A stretch of DNA of 64,000 nt, taken from Companilactobacillus bobalius (lineage in GTDB: Bacteria > Bacillota > Bacilli > Lactobacillales > Lactobacillaceae). The translations under genes were made by a program, and so were the position numbers. The DNA is taken from contig NZ_LNUA01000077.1 in the NCBI RefSeq assembly GCF_009764355.1, positions 1-64,000 of the forward strand, read 5' to 3'. The first letter of the stretch is position 1, and each line of letters starts with the position of its first letter. Shown here one piece after another: positions 7,012 through 16,096 of the stretch. Below the pieces are notes generated by a model, which saw only the letters and a list, made by a program, of their open reading frames with translations, made no database searches and was not told where the DNA came from.

Positions 7012-7755
7012 ATGAATAAAAAAATTGTTGCTCATAGAGGAATACCAACATTAGCACCTGAAAATACTATGGCCTCATTCAATGAGGTAGTAAATCATGA
7101 TGTTAAATGGATCGAGACTGATTTAAGTATCACTAAAGATGAAAAAATCTTTGTCATTCATGATGACAAATTGAACAGAACGACAAATCAATCTGGTTCA
7201 ATTGAAACTATTGATAGTGAAACAGTAGCTAATGCCGATGCCGGATATTGGTTTGCTGAGAAATTTCGCGGTGAAAAGATACCAACTTTGGACCAACTGA
7301 TTGATTTTCTTAATATTCACAAGATTAACGCCAATATTGAATTAAAAGGTGTTGTAGGGGACAACGCTAATTATTTAGCTGATAAGTTAGTTGAAAAATT
7401 TGTTGAATCATTAGACCGATTAGATGAACATGTTGAATTAATTATTTCTAGTTTTAATCCAATTATGTTGGAAAAAATGTATAAGTTAAGACCGGACTTA
7501 AAATATGCTGTTCTATTCAGCCGAGCAACACTTGGGGATGATTGGAATTTAGTTATGCAAGCTTGCCATGCTAAAATTGTTCATCCAGATGGTTCTTCAT
7601 TAACTGAAGCTAAAGTTAAACAAATGAAGGATTATGGTTATGAGATTAACGCTTGGACAATCGACGATATTAATCGTGCGCAAACACTACTCAAGTGGGG
7701 TGTTGATGGAATAATTACTAATATTGCAGATAGAATGAGCTTTTTAGAAGAATAA
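7012..7755 (+). CDS. Glycerophosphodiester phosphodiesterase family protein
   Basis: Hydrolyses glycerophosphodiesters to glycerol-3-phosphate and an alcohol. The GDPD TIM-barrel motifs are present: AHRGIPTLAPENTMASF with the catalytic His and metal Glu, WIETDLSITKDEKIFVIHDD with the second metal Glu/Asp and catalytic His, and NIELKG. The C-terminal INAWTIDD and GVDGIITNIAD are also typical. At 247 aa, without signal peptide or membrane anchor, it is the short cytosolic UgpQ-like form. The ATG at 7012 follows GGGAGGA at good spacing; a longer frame from 6982 lacks a ribosome site. It is monocistronic. Confidence 0.93.
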   Translation: MNKKIVAHRGIPTLAPENTMASFNEVVNHDVKWIETDLSITKDEKIFVIHDDKLNRTTNQSGSIETIDSETVANADAGYWFAEKFRGEKIPTLDQLIDFLNIHKINANIELKGVVGDNANYLADKLVEKFVESLDRLDEHVELIISSFNPIMLEKMYKLRPDLKYAVLFSRATLGDDWNLVMQACHAKIVHPDGSSLTEAKVKQMKDYGYEINAWTIDDINRAQTLLKWGVDGIITNIADRMSFLEE

Positions 7756-7765
7756 AACAAAAATA

Positions 7766-7809
7766 GTCTCGTAGAAGTTAGTGCTTTTAACTTCTACGAG
7801 ACCTTTTTG
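7766..7809 (+). terminator. Intrinsic terminator (15-bp perfect stem)
   Basis: GTCTCGTAGAAGTTA (7766-7780) pairs perfectly with 7788-7802; five T follow at 7805-7809. Confidence 0.92.
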
Positions 7810-7842
7810 TCTAGGCTAAATTTTTGTTTTGGAGGATTCATC

Positions 7843-7923
7843 ATGATAAATGACAATTCTGCAGTTCTTAGAAGGGTAAAGAACTTGCTTAAAACACGTG
7901 GTTTATTCAATATCATTTTCTGA
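7843..7923 (+). CDS. Short ORF with strong RBS, possible gene remnant
   Basis: TTTTGGAGG precedes an ATG at 7843 that opens 26 codons (MINDNSAVLRRVKNLLKTR...FNIIF). It is positively charged with a hydrophobic end. There is no promoter between it and the strong terminator at 7766-7809, so it may be a truncated gene start left by a deletion rather than a working peptide gene. I recognise no family. Confidence 0.25.
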   Translation: MINDNSAVLRRVKNLLKTRGLFNIIF

Positions 7924-8025
7924 TACTACAAAATCTCCTATATGTTTGATTTTGTGTCATCTCCATTTCAACCCATTTTTTTGATACTATCCCATTCGAT
8001 TACATTTACCTTGACTACGATGTCT

Positions 8026-8166
8026 TTAAATCGGTGATGTTTTGGTAAGTGCAAGCTCACATTGTGAGGCTTCGAGAAATATAAATACCGCTTCTTCATT
8101 TGTATTTCTCTTACTGTTAAGTATAAACAGAATGTAAACTAATCCAAGATAAGTAATGTATTTCAT
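8026..8166 (-). CDS. Small hydrophobic protein downstream of the WxL-like gene
   Basis: A 46-codon frame starts 18 nt after the stop of the WxL-like gene on the same strand, with GAGGATTATACGAAGGGT upstream of its ATG. The N-terminus MKYITYLGLVYILFIL is a plausible membrane segment followed by basic NSKRN and a polar tail. No terminator separates it from the surface-protein gene, so it would be co-transcribed. An imperfect hairpin (GAGAAATA.../GTATTTCTC, about 8071-8111) lies within its 3' half. No homologue is known to me; the coding status is uncertain. Confidence 0.3.
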   Translation of the reverse strand: MKYITYLGLVYILFILNSKRNTNEEAVFIFLEASQCELALTKTSPI

Positions 8167-8183
8167 ACCCTTCGTATAATCCT

Positions 8184-10136
8184 CTAAGTGATACTATCTT
8201 CGAATTGCCAAGTAAGTTTTGAAGAATAATCTCCAGGGATAGGGTTACTATTATTTATGTGTAAAAGTGGCCCTTGATTCTTATGCCACTTGATGGAATT
8301 GAATATTTGCCCGTATGTTGTTTCATTAATAAGAGTTTTATTAGTTAGTGATGTAAAAGAATCACCGTTGTAATAACGTAAATCAGCGGGTAATTTAATC
8401 GATTTGTTATCCTTATTTTCGAAGTCACTTTCTTGTTTCAAAAAGAGTTTTAAAGGACGTCTTTTACGACGTTGATCATCTATTGAAATTACCTCATTTG
8501 GATCGTTATTAGCGGAGATACGATACTTTAGATTATTATGAGTAAAAAGAGTGATTGGTTCAAAATGTAGGTCTTTGACAGATGCTGTTAATTGATTATT
8601 TATGTAATTAATATTTAATTTATTGCCCTGACTAGTATATTCATCAGAATCTGGATCTAATCCATGAAAGTCAATTTGAGAATCAAAGGATTCACGTTCA
8701 TGGATATTTTTAACTTTTATTTCAATGAAAATATTCTTTTCATGGTGCGCAATAAAATCATTCAAATTGATTCGCAATATCTGATTCTTTTCGTTTGTAG
8801 TCAGTAAGTAATCAGAATTATCAATTTCGGCATCGTCGACTTTAATATGTTCAATTTGAGTGTATAAGTGAAGTGGCAGAGTGATGTAGGCGTCGTGGAT
8901 ATCTCTTTTACTATTATTGTATAAATCAATATTGTAATTTAATTCATCACCATCAATTACTTCATTTAATTGAGTTCCAGAATAATCAGTATTAAGCGTT
9001 TTGTTAGTTATAGTTGATGAAATCTCAACTTTAGGATCATTTGGTGGCAGGACGGTTAAAGTAGCTGGTCCGATAAGAACACTATTATCATTACTCTTTG
9101 CTTGTTTGACAACAATTTCAGCATAATATTTACTGTTATTGTCTTCAGGATGAACTCGATGAGTTTCATAAAAAATATCATTAGAAGCAGGATTCGTTTC
9201 TGATTTAACTAATTCCATTTGTTGTGAATTAACTTGCTTATACCAATTAATAGTGACATCTCCTAATTCATCATCGCGCTCGTTACCGTCTAATCCTTGA
9301 ATTTCGAAACGAGCTTTCTTACCCTCATGAGCCGTACGGTCTATCAATCCATTTCCAACAGTGATTTCTTTAGAATCGGAAACGATGGTATTATCCTTGT
9401 TATTAATAGTTCCAGTTACTTTAACGATACCTGATTTACCATTTGTATTAGCAGAAATGTGTCCATCACCATTAACAGTTGCCAAATCTGGTTTATCAAC
9501 AGACCATTTTGTCGATTCAGTAGCATTAAAAGGATTGGAAGTTGAATAGGCAAAGGTTGTGCCACGAGTAATATTACTATCGATATTAAAGAGGTAATCC
9601 GCTTTAGTATGAACTTTGACATTTTTAGCAGATATGGGTTCTCGTTCGACATCGACAGTAGCTACCTTGGAATAAAAAATACTTCCAATAAAAGCGTGAG
9701 GAATAACATAGGAAGTGCTTAACTGATAATATGTTTTACCTACTGTAGTGGGAATCAAATCAAGTGAGGAATTACCATTTGATTTTTTGTCAACCTCGTT
9801 CCAAGTAATACTGTCAGTTGATTGCCACCAATGATATCGTGCTACTAAGAGAAAATTAGACAAAGGAGTTCGCTCAACGTTGGTTTCTATATGGAGTTTC
9901 TCACCCAATATAATATAGTAATGTTCTTTAGGCTGTTCAGTGTAGCCGCTGGTTGTGATTGGACCAATTCCCAAAAATCTTTTAGCGTCAGGGCTAGGTT
10001 TGAATTTATATGGGGGATTCGATTCTTCAGTTTCGGCTATTATAGTTTGCTCATTTGTAATTAGGAAAAAGGCAGTTGTGAAAATTATAATGAAACTGAT
10101 GAATAATTTGATTTTCAAGTTCGTATAAAGTATCAC
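8184..10136 (-). CDS. WxL-like surface protein with Ig-like domains (paralogue A)
   Basis: Predicted exported, non-covalently wall-bound protein. A basic start and a hydrophobic segment (LFISFIIIFTTAFFLIT) form a signal peptide ending near IIAETEE. An N-terminal module has YHWWQSTDSITW and YYQLST. A Big_2-like domain (WSVDKPDLATVNGDGHISA), an Ig-like region and a DUF11-like region follow. The C-terminal about 130 residues have the layout of a WxL domain ending LTWQFEDS, but both W-x-L motifs are degenerate (RPLKLFLKQ and TWQF). I start it at GTG 10136, preceded by AAGGAGA; the ATG 12 codons upstream lacks an RBS. It shares its whole architecture with the next gene upstream. Confidence 0.75.
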   Translation of the reverse strand: MILYTNLKIKLFISFIIIFTTAFFLITNEQTIIAETEESNPPYKFKPSPDAKRFLGIGPITTSGYTEQPKEHYYIILGEKLHIETNVERTPLSNFLLVARYHWWQSTDSITWNEVDKKSNGNSSLDLIPTTVGKTYYQLSTSYVIPHAFIGSIFYSKVATVDVEREPISAKNVKVHTKADYLFNIDSNITRGTTFAYSTSNPFNATESTKWSVDKPDLATVNGDGHISANTNGKSGIVKVTGTINNKDNTIVSDSKEITVGNGLIDRTAHEGKKARFEIQGLDGNERDDELGDVTINWYKQVNSQQMELVKSETNPASNDIFYETHRVHPEDNNSKYYAEIVVKQAKSNDNSVLIGPATLTVLPPNDPKVEISSTITNKTLNTDYSGTQLNEVIDGDELNYNIDLYNNSKRDIHDAYITLPLHLYTQIEHIKVDDAEIDNSDYLLTTNEKNQILRINLNDFIAHHEKNIFIEIKVKNIHERESFDSQIDFHGLDPDSDEYTSQGNKLNINYINNQLTASVKDLHFEPITLFTHNNLKYRISANNDPNEVISIDDQRRKRRPLKLFLKQESDFENKDNKSIKLPADLRYYNGDSFTSLTNKTLINETTYGQIFNSIKWHKNQGPLLHINNSNPIPGDYSSKLTWQFEDSIT

Positions 10137-10266
10137 ACTTTTTCTCCTTAATATTTTTAGACCACAACTCATTGTATATAATGTTTGATTTTTAATAAAG
10201 ACATTTTTGCAAATTTTGCAAGTTTTTAGAACTAAAAAGTGATTAAAAAAATTTATATTTTAATAT

Positions 10267-10299
10267 AAAAAAAGCACGGAATTTATTCCGTGCTTTTTT
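10267..10299 (-). terminator. Intrinsic terminator between the two WxL-like genes
   Basis: Near-perfect 15-bp stem built on AAGCACGGAAT / ATTCCGTGCTT with a 2-nt loop. The minus strand ends in a T-run, terminating the upstream paralogue. Confidence 0.88.
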
Positions 10300-10311
10300 A
10301 TTATTCAATAT

Positions 10312-12267
10312 TTACAAACTGTTTTCGAAGTACCAAGTTAGTGTAGTGCTGTACTTTCCGGCCTTTAGATGATCATCATTTACATGTAGTAAGAGGCCAT
10401 CATCTTTGCTCCAGCCAATGGAGGATAACTCTTGACCAACGTCTGATTGTGATATTTGAACTTTATTATTCAAAACTTCGATGTAATTACCATTCTCATA
10501 ATATCTTAAACTGACTGGCAACACTTCGGAGTTGTCATCGGTAAATTCATTCATTTGCGATACGAAAACTTTTAGTCCACCTTTATCACGTCTTTGGTCA
10601 CTAATATCAATGACATTGTTAGGGGAGTTCATTGCACTAGGACGATGCTGCAAAGTACCTTTGCTAAAGGCCTTGATAGTGCCAAAGTCGATATTCTTAA
10701 TGTTGGCATTTAAACTATTAGTAGTGTAAGTGATGGTTTCGACGGCACCGTCTTTACGATAGACGTTATCATCATTGTTGGTTCCGTAAACGTAAGGAAT
10801 GTAGGAACGAGATTCTTTTTGAATAGCATTTTTGACTGTTGTATCAACATCAATAGTTGCTGTTTCTTGCATGTTTAAGGTGTCTAAATCAATTACAAGA
10901 TCGTCGGTATCATCTCCGTCATTATGAATGGTTGAATACTTGTCGTCATCTAGCTCTTGATTATTTACTTTGACACTATTGATTGTTGTACCTGTGTGCA
11001 TCGGGATAACATAAAAGCCATTTTTCAAGAAGCTATCATTACTATTATTTTTGAGGGTGTCATGGTAAACGACATTGTCACCATTTACTACGTCGTAAAG
11101 ATTGTGATCGTCATTATCCTCAGTGGTAAAAGTCTGATTGGTAAGTTGGTTAGTGATTTCAATATCGGGATCGCCAGAGGGGATAACTGTTAGTTTAGCT
11201 TTATTGGTGGTAATTGTTTTAGTAATCAGATTAACTTTCAAAGTTATAATGGCTTGATAGAAAGCATCGTTATCAGCATAAGTCGTATCTGGAGTAGTAT
11301 AGCTGGTGCCACCGTTAGACTCAACTTTGGTTCTTTGCCCAGTGTTTGGATCATAACGATACCAATCGATTGTTACAGATCCATTATTTTCTTCGTCGTC
11401 TCCATCGCCACCGGTATTACCTTTCAAAGTAAAAGTGGCCGTCTCACCAGATTTAACAGTTTTATCTTCTAGACCACCACCGATTTCAACAGGAGTGGAG
11501 CCTTGAATCTTAGTTCCATTGGGATTCGTCATTGTAGCAATAACATGAACTGTACCAGTTTTGTCTTGATTGTTAGCCGTAACGAGACCTTCACTATCGA
11601 CTGTAGCCAGGGACTCATCGTCAACGGACCAATCAACTGTACCAGTAGAATTAGCAGGTGTAGGTGTAGCATGAGCATAAGTTGTGTTGGAAAGATTGTC
11701 GCTGGTATTATAGAGATAATCATCGTCAACAGAGACGTCCACTTTGGTTGCGTTGACTGGTTCGGGTAGGGCATGAATGGCTCCGACTTTAGAATAAAGA
11801 TGTTTCTTGTTGATACCAAAAAAGGCGTATTGTGTGTCTAATTGGTACCAAGTGGTACCAGTTTCTTTAGGTGTAACTACCAAATTTTTCCTTTGACCGC
11901 CATTAGATTTACTTATTTTTGACCAAGTTTTACCATCGGTCGATTCCCACCATTGATAACTTGCAGAATCGAAAATTCCGGTTAATAACGTCCAAACAGA
12001 GCGTCCTGTATTAGTCTTAATAGTCACTGAATTATTGACAGTAGTATAGTAGTTTTCTTTTGGCTGCAAAGAGTAACCACTAGTTAACCAAATCCCGATA
12101 AATTTAGTAGGGTCTTTGGTGGGAGTATATTTAGGTGATATGACTGTTTCTTCTTCGGCCTGACTCAGATGTTCCGTCGTGATAATTGCTAAACTAATCA
12201 TAAAAGTAGACATGATAAAAATGAAGAATATTTTTATACTTTTATTTATATGTTTATTAAATTTCAC
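10312..12267 (-). CDS. WxL-like surface protein with Big_2 and Ig-like domains (paralogue B)
   Basis: Exported surface protein about 651 aa long. Signal peptide: IKIFFIFIMSTFMISLAII, with cleavage near SQAEEE. Domains in order: N-terminal module with YQWWESTDGKTW and TTWYQLDTQY; Big_2 domain (WSVDDESLATVDSEGLVTA); acidic Ig-like domain (TATFTLKGNTGGDGDDEENN); a DUF11-like stretch; and a C-terminal WxL-like domain ending TLTWYFENSL. The first W-x-L is replaced by GGLKVFVSQ and the second reads TWYF. The GTG at 12267 follows GGAGGTGA and is preferred to the ATG ten codons upstream. Paralogue of 8184-10136, presumably by tandem duplication; each has its own transcription end. Role in cell-surface interaction is inferred from the family. 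Confidence 0.75.
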   Translation of the reverse strand: MKFNKHINKSIKIFFIFIMSTFMISLAIITTEHLSQAEEETVISPKYTPTKDPTKFIGIWLTSGYSLQPKENYYTTVNNSVTIKTNTGRSVWTLLTGIFDSASYQWWESTDGKTWSKISKSNGGQRKNLVVTPKETGTTWYQLDTQYAFFGINKKHLYSKVGAIHALPEPVNATKVDVSVDDDYLYNTSDNLSNTTYAHATPTPANSTGTVDWSVDDESLATVDSEGLVTANNQDKTGTVHVIATMTNPNGTKIQGSTPVEIGGGLEDKTVKSGETATFTLKGNTGGDGDDEENNGSVTIDWYRYDPNTGQRTKVESNGGTSYTTPDTTYADNDAFYQAIITLKVNLITKTITTNKAKLTVIPSGDPDIEITNQLTNQTFTTEDNDDHNLYDVVNGDNVVYHDTLKNNSNDSFLKNGFYVIPMHTGTTINSVKVNNQELDDDKYSTIHNDGDDTDDLVIDLDTLNMQETATIDVDTTVKNAIQKESRSYIPYVYGTNNDDNVYRKDGAVETITYTTNSLNANIKNIDFGTIKAFSKGTLQHRPSAMNSPNNVIDISDQRRDKGGLKVFVSQMNEFTDDNSEVLPVSLRYYENGNYIEVLNNKVQISQSDVGQELSSIGWSKDDGLLLHVNDDHLKAGKYSTTLTWYFENSL

Positions 12268-12380
12268 GAAATCACCTCCAATATACTTACTATTCAAAAT
12301 AATTATATTAAAAAGATTGTGGAGGAATAGTTCACTTTTTACAAAATATTTTCTATTAATTTGATATACAGTTTGGCATA

Positions 12381-12408
12381 AAAAAATAAACCCGTAAGGG
12401 TTTATTTT
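12381..12408 (-). terminator. Intrinsic terminator overlapping the zinc-ribbon gene stop
   Basis: Stem AAAATAAACCC / GGGTTTATTTT with loop GTAA. It overlaps the last codons of the 12402 gene; the minus strand ends in T. Confidence 0.8.
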
Positions 12409-13709
12409 ATTCTTGGACGTAATGAATATGACATCAATAGAGAAACAACTGATGTAATTAAAATAACATAGAAACTAGTACCAAATGATCCATTAGTTGT
12501 CACAGCTACTTGTCCAGTAATAGCAGTTGAATTTACCAAGCCGGCGTAGAGAGCTCCATAAAGTGCCGCATATAAGATAGTAGGTAAGACTGTAAAGATT
12601 CTAACCAATCTAATTGTGCCACGTCTTCTGAAGTTAGCAGCGATTAGAGTAATGATTGGTGATAAGAAACAGATAATACGAATTGCTGAAAATCCATTAG
12701 TGATCCAAATTGGTTGAGCACCAATGTTAGCTGTGTAATTAGCAGCCGTAGAAATAGTACTTGTTAGTGAAACACCATTTAAGAATGGTCCACCGATTGA
12801 AGCGATGAAACCGATAATTGAAGAAACAATAATTATTTTTTGGGCGGTTGTCTTCTTGTTAGAATGAAGTTTTTCAGCTGCAATATCTCTCTTGTTATGA
12901 GCAGGCTTTTGATAATGTTCCTCAGTGTAATTATCATCAGAACCGTCAGAATCTTTTTTCTTTAAGGATGTTTCACGTTTTAAAGCTTTATTAGCACCAG
13001 TCTCGTTACCGTGACGTAATTGAGAAAGTAGGAACCAGGCAATAAGGACAATAGCTAAAGCAATGAATCCGTAGTTACGTTTGAATACTAGTAAGATTGC
13101 TACGATAATAACAGCAATGATACTTACAAAAGCATTATTCTTAGCGAACTTGATCATATTGTGAATAAAGCCATCGTTTGGATCTTCTTGTTCAGCTGCT
13201 TGTTTAGCTCTAGCAGCACGTAATTCACTTTCAGTGGGCTTAAAAGGATCACTTAATGGTTCTTTAATTGGATCTTCAAAGGTATTAGCCTTATATGGTT
13301 TTTGAGAAATAGGATTGAAATCATTCTTGTTATAAACTTGTGTCCGATCATCCAAAGGTTCTTCGGCACCTGTATTTTTGAAGGATGAACGATCAGCTTG
13401 TTTAAAAGTTTTCATTTCTGGTTCTGAGTGAGCAGGTTCTTGTTTGTGAGCCTCAACTTCAGGTTCAGATTTAGTGTTACTGTATTCGCGTTGTTGAGCA
13501 GGAGCTTGTTGTAAAACAGGTTTCTCTTCGGTTTTCTTAGTTGAAGGATCTTCTTGATTTAATTCTTTTTCAATTTCAGACAAAGAACGAATTGAGTCAT
13601 CGTCTTTAGTCTCTGTTGTTTCAGTATTTTTCTTTTTTAGGGCCCAACCACAGTTATCGCAAAATTTTTGATCTGGATCAACTTTGTGGCCACAATTTGG
13701 ACAAAACAT
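12402..13709 (-). CDS. Zinc-ribbon membrane protein of unknown function
   Basis: The N-terminus MFCPNCGHKVDPDQKFCDNCGWAL is a four-cysteine zinc ribbon (given here only as a motif: CPNCG...FCDNCG). A long polar, Glu/Gln/Lys-rich disordered segment (about 30-185) follows. Two adjacent membrane helices (FVSIIAVIIVAILLVF and GFIALAIVLIAWFLL), another polar linker, then three to four C-terminal helices come next. The cytoplasmic zinc ribbon plus disordered arm suggests a protein-protein docking role. The function is not known to me. The second ATG (13709) is chosen because GGAGGA lies nine bases before it, whereas the first ATG overlaps the RBS. Transcribed alone. Confidence 0.7.
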   Translation of the reverse strand: MFCPNCGHKVDPDQKFCDNCGWALKKKNTETTETKDDDSIRSLSEIEKELNQEDPSTKKTEEKPVLQQAPAQQREYSNTKSEPEVEAHKQEPAHSEPEMKTFKQADRSSFKNTGAEEPLDDRTQVYNKNDFNPISQKPYKANTFEDPIKEPLSDPFKPTESELRAARAKQAAEQEDPNDGFIHNMIKFAKNNAFVSIIAVIIVAILLVFKRNYGFIALAIVLIAWFLLSQLRHGNETGANKALKRETSLKKKDSDGSDDNYTEEHYQKPAHNKRDIAAEKLHSNKKTTAQKIIIVSSIIGFIASIGGPFLNGVSLTSTISTAANYTANIGAQPIWITNGFSAIRIICFLSPIITLIAANFRRRGTIRLVRIFTVLPTILYAALYGALYAGLVNSTAITGQVAVTTNGSFGTSFYVILITSVVSLLMSYSLRPRIK

Positions 13710-13910
13710 TATTTGCATTCCTCCATTATGTTGACAAAATAAGTATACAAGACACTGTTATGTATATGAAGACATTTGATAAAAGTTCACAAAAAGGTCA
13801 CATGTTGTATATATACATCCGAAACTTAATTATACAAAATATTGTTAAAGTTTGCTTAAAAATATCTTATCACTAATATTATATTTGTTTTTCACATAAG
13901 GGAAATATAT

Positions 13911-13947
13911 AAAAAGCATCGAAATCTGAATAGGATTTCGATGCTTT
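13911..13947 (-). terminator. Intrinsic terminator of the galactitol-type PTS operon
   Basis: Perfect 14-bp stem AAAGCATCGAAATC (13913-13926) with 13934-13947, A-rich left side giving a T-run on the minus strand. Confidence 0.9.
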
Positions 13948-13960
13948 ATTTTATGATTAA

Positions 13961-14254
13961 TTAAGCTTCAATCTTAGATTTGATTTCTTCAAAAACCTTG
14001 TCAGCACCGATTCCTGTTAATAAAGGAACACCGTTGATAACTTTGTCTTTGATTGAACTTGGAACCATTGTTGTTGAGACAACGATATCATATTCATCAT
14101 TACCAATAGCACTAACTTCGTCAGCAATTTTTGATTGTAGGAAATGAACTTCAGAACTTAATCCTTGTTCTTCCAAGTAGCTTTTAATTTTACCTGTAGC
14201 AACAGTAGAAGTAGCGATACCAGTACCACAAACGACCATAAGTGATTTTGCCAT
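13961..14254 (-). CDS. PTS galactitol-type EIIB subunit
   Basis: Phosphocarrier subunit passing phosphate from EIIA to the sugar in EIIC. MVVCGTGIATSTVATGKI is the galactitol/ascorbate-type EIIB P-loop with Cys9 as the phosphorylation site. TTMVPSSI and PLLTGIGADKVFEEI complete the fold. At 97 aa it is a free-standing subunit. It is the last gene of a five-gene minus-strand operon and follows EIIC after 16 nt. The substrate cannot be told from sequence; no catabolic enzyme is attached to the operon. Confidence 0.9.
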   Translation of the reverse strand: MAKSLMVVCGTGIATSTVATGKIKSYLEEQGLSSEVHFLQSKIADEVSAIGNDEYDIVVSTTMVPSSIKDKVINGVPLLTGIGADKVFEEIKSKIEA

Positions 14255-14270
14255 ATTTTAAACCTTCTTT

Positions 14271-15611
14271 TTAATTATTTTCTGCGGCGACTTTCTTGTC
14301 ATGAAATTTGTTGAGCCAGATCATTAGAGCAAGAACGACAATACCTAAACCTATTATACCTGTCCAAGTCATCAATTTGCCAAGTCCGACGATCATTAAT
14401 GTTGTCCAAGTACCACCATCGGAAAGAATTGAGATAGAAGTTGCACCCTTCATTGCAAAGTGAGCTGATTTAGCAGTGATCGTAAGTAGTGGAGCAGCCC
14501 ATGAAGCAATTAACAATGAAATAGCAATATCGATAATACCACCGATAACGATTCTAAAGACGTTACCACCAAAGACAGCAGCCATAACGGCAACCATAAA
14601 TGGAATTGTTGCTAAATCACCGAAAGGTAGAACTCTGTTACCAGGTAGGATAACAGCGATTAATAGTGAAAGTGGAACAAGTACTAAGGATGCAGATAGA
14701 ACGGCTTCTTGACCAACGGCCAAAGCTGAATCCATTCCGATATAAAGACTGCGTCCAGGGAATTTCTTTTGAACCAAAGTGTTAGCTGCTTCAGAGATAG
14801 GTTGTAGACCTTCCATTAAGAGGGCAACCATCTTAGGCATTAAAATCAAAACAGCAGCTGTTGACATACCTAAGTTTAGAATCTTTGTAACATTGTATTG
14901 AGCAAGAGCACCAATAACGATACCAATGATTAGACCCATAACTGCTGAATCACCGAAAATACCAAGTCTTTTTTGAATTGTTTCAGGAGTCCAGTGAATA
15001 TTTTTAACACCAGGAATGCGATCTAGTAACCAGTTAATAGGTAAAGCTAAAACAAATCCTGGGGCTGAAGCACCTTGAGGGAAAGAAATACCTGCAAGAC
15101 CATAATGTTTTTGAATAGTTGGAGCAGCAAGATCAGCTAAGAAGTAGATCCACATTGCGTGAACAACCATTGTAGCAAGACCTAAACCAAAATTCTTTGT
15201 TGCGGCAAAAACAAGTGAACCAGTAAAAGCAATATGCCAATAGTTCCATAAATCGACATCCAATGTTTTTGTAAGTCCAAAGATCAATAGAACAACGTTT
15301 AAAGCAACTCCGATAGGAATGGCTAAACTGCCTAGAGTAGTACCATATGAAATTGCAGAAGCGGCAGGCCAACCAACATCAATGGTGTTCAAACTTAGAT
15401 GAAAGTTTTTAACCATTGCTTGAGCTGCAGGACCAAGATTATCAGTCAATAATCCGATAACTAAATTCAAACCGATAAAACCAATACCAACAGTAATGGC
15501 AGCTTTGAAAGCACGACCCGGTTTGATCCTAAGAATTAGTGCGAAAACGAATAATAACATTGGTAAGAATACTGTAGGACCAGCACTCAATAACCATTTA
15601 ATAACAGCCAT
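14271..15611 (-). CDS. PTS galactitol-type EIIC permease
   Basis: Integral membrane sugar channel, about 446 aa with some 9-11 hydrophobic segments. The start LLSAGPTVFLPMLLFVFALILRIKPGRAFKAAI is typical of the GatC family (motif GPTVFLP...KPGRAF). So are NLGMSTAAVLILMPKMVALLMEGL, IGMDSALAVGQEAV and LPGNRVLPFGDLATIPF. Good RBS (GAGGAGATG). It lies between EIIA and EIIB and completes a full PTS. GatC-family proteins transport galactitol or other pentitols/hexitols, and several subfamilies have unknown substrates. Confidence 0.92.
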   Translation of the reverse strand: MAVIKWLLSAGPTVFLPMLLFVFALILRIKPGRAFKAAITVGIGFIGLNLVIGLLTDNLGPAAQAMVKNFHLSLNTIDVGWPAASAISYGTTLGSLAIPIGVALNVVLLIFGLTKTLDVDLWNYWHIAFTGSLVFAATKNFGLGLATMVVHAMWIYFLADLAAPTIQKHYGLAGISFPQGASAPGFVLALPINWLLDRIPGVKNIHWTPETIQKRLGIFGDSAVMGLIIGIVIGALAQYNVTKILNLGMSTAAVLILMPKMVALLMEGLQPISEAANTLVQKKFPGRSLYIGMDSALAVGQEAVLSASLVLVPLSLLIAVILPGNRVLPFGDLATIPFMVAVMAAVFGGNVFRIVIGGIIDIAISLLIASWAAPLLTITAKSAHFAMKGATSISILSDGGTWTTLMIVGLGKLMTWTGIIGLGIVVLALMIWLNKFHDKKVAAENN

Positions 15612-15646
15612 AATGACATCTCCTCATAATTTTTAAACCCTAAAAA

Positions 15647-16093
15647 TTAAAGATCATTTTCTTTTAATACGTTAATGACAGTTTTTGAATCTTTGGCAGC
15701 AATTAATTCAGTTACGGCAGTTTCGTTTTGAATTAATGCCATCAGTTTTTGTAGTGTTTCAAGTTGAGCATGTGGTTCTTTCAAAGCTAACATAAAGATT
15801 AATTTAGCTTCGACATCGGCTCCGTCCCCCATTTGTAAGAATTTAACTGGTTGAGCTAAACGAGCAATGGCAATCTGTGGCTTGTTAACGTGAATAGCAT
15901 CAGTGTGTGGAATTGCAATGCCACAACTTGGCGCGTTTAAGCCAGTTGGAAATTCCTTTTCACGTTTGATAACAGCGTCTTTGTAGCTTTCTTTAACGAC
16001 AGCTTTTTTGATTAGTTCGTCAGAAACCATTGATAAGGCTTCAGTACTATCTTTTGGTGTAATGTCGAGTAAAACAATTTCTTCGTCAAACAT
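15647..16093 (-). CDS. PTS fructose/mannitol-type EIIA subunit
   Basis: Soluble phosphotransfer subunit accepting phosphate from HPr. CGIAIPHTDAIHV contains the conserved active-site His63, followed by IAIARLAQPVKFLQMGDGADVEAKLIFMLAL, which is standard for PTS_EIIA_2 domains. At 148 aa it is a single free domain. GAGGGGGGAT precedes the ATG. It follows the small EIIA-like gene after only 3 nt and precedes EIIC, so it is the transport EIIA of this operon. Confidence 0.92.
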   Translation of the reverse strand: MFDEEIVLLDITPKDSTEALSMVSDELIKKAVVKESYKDAVIKREKEFPTGLNAPSCGIAIPHTDAIHVNKPQIAIARLAQPVKFLQMGDGADVEAKLIFMLALKEPHAQLETLQKLMALIQNETAVTELIAAKDSKTVINVLKENDL

Positions 16094-16096
16094 TTT

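Noticed and set aside
11503..11819. Open frames overlapping the WxL-like genes on either strand
   Set aside because: They lack ribosome binding sites, have biased amino acid content and follow from the codon pattern of the repetitive surface-protein genes.
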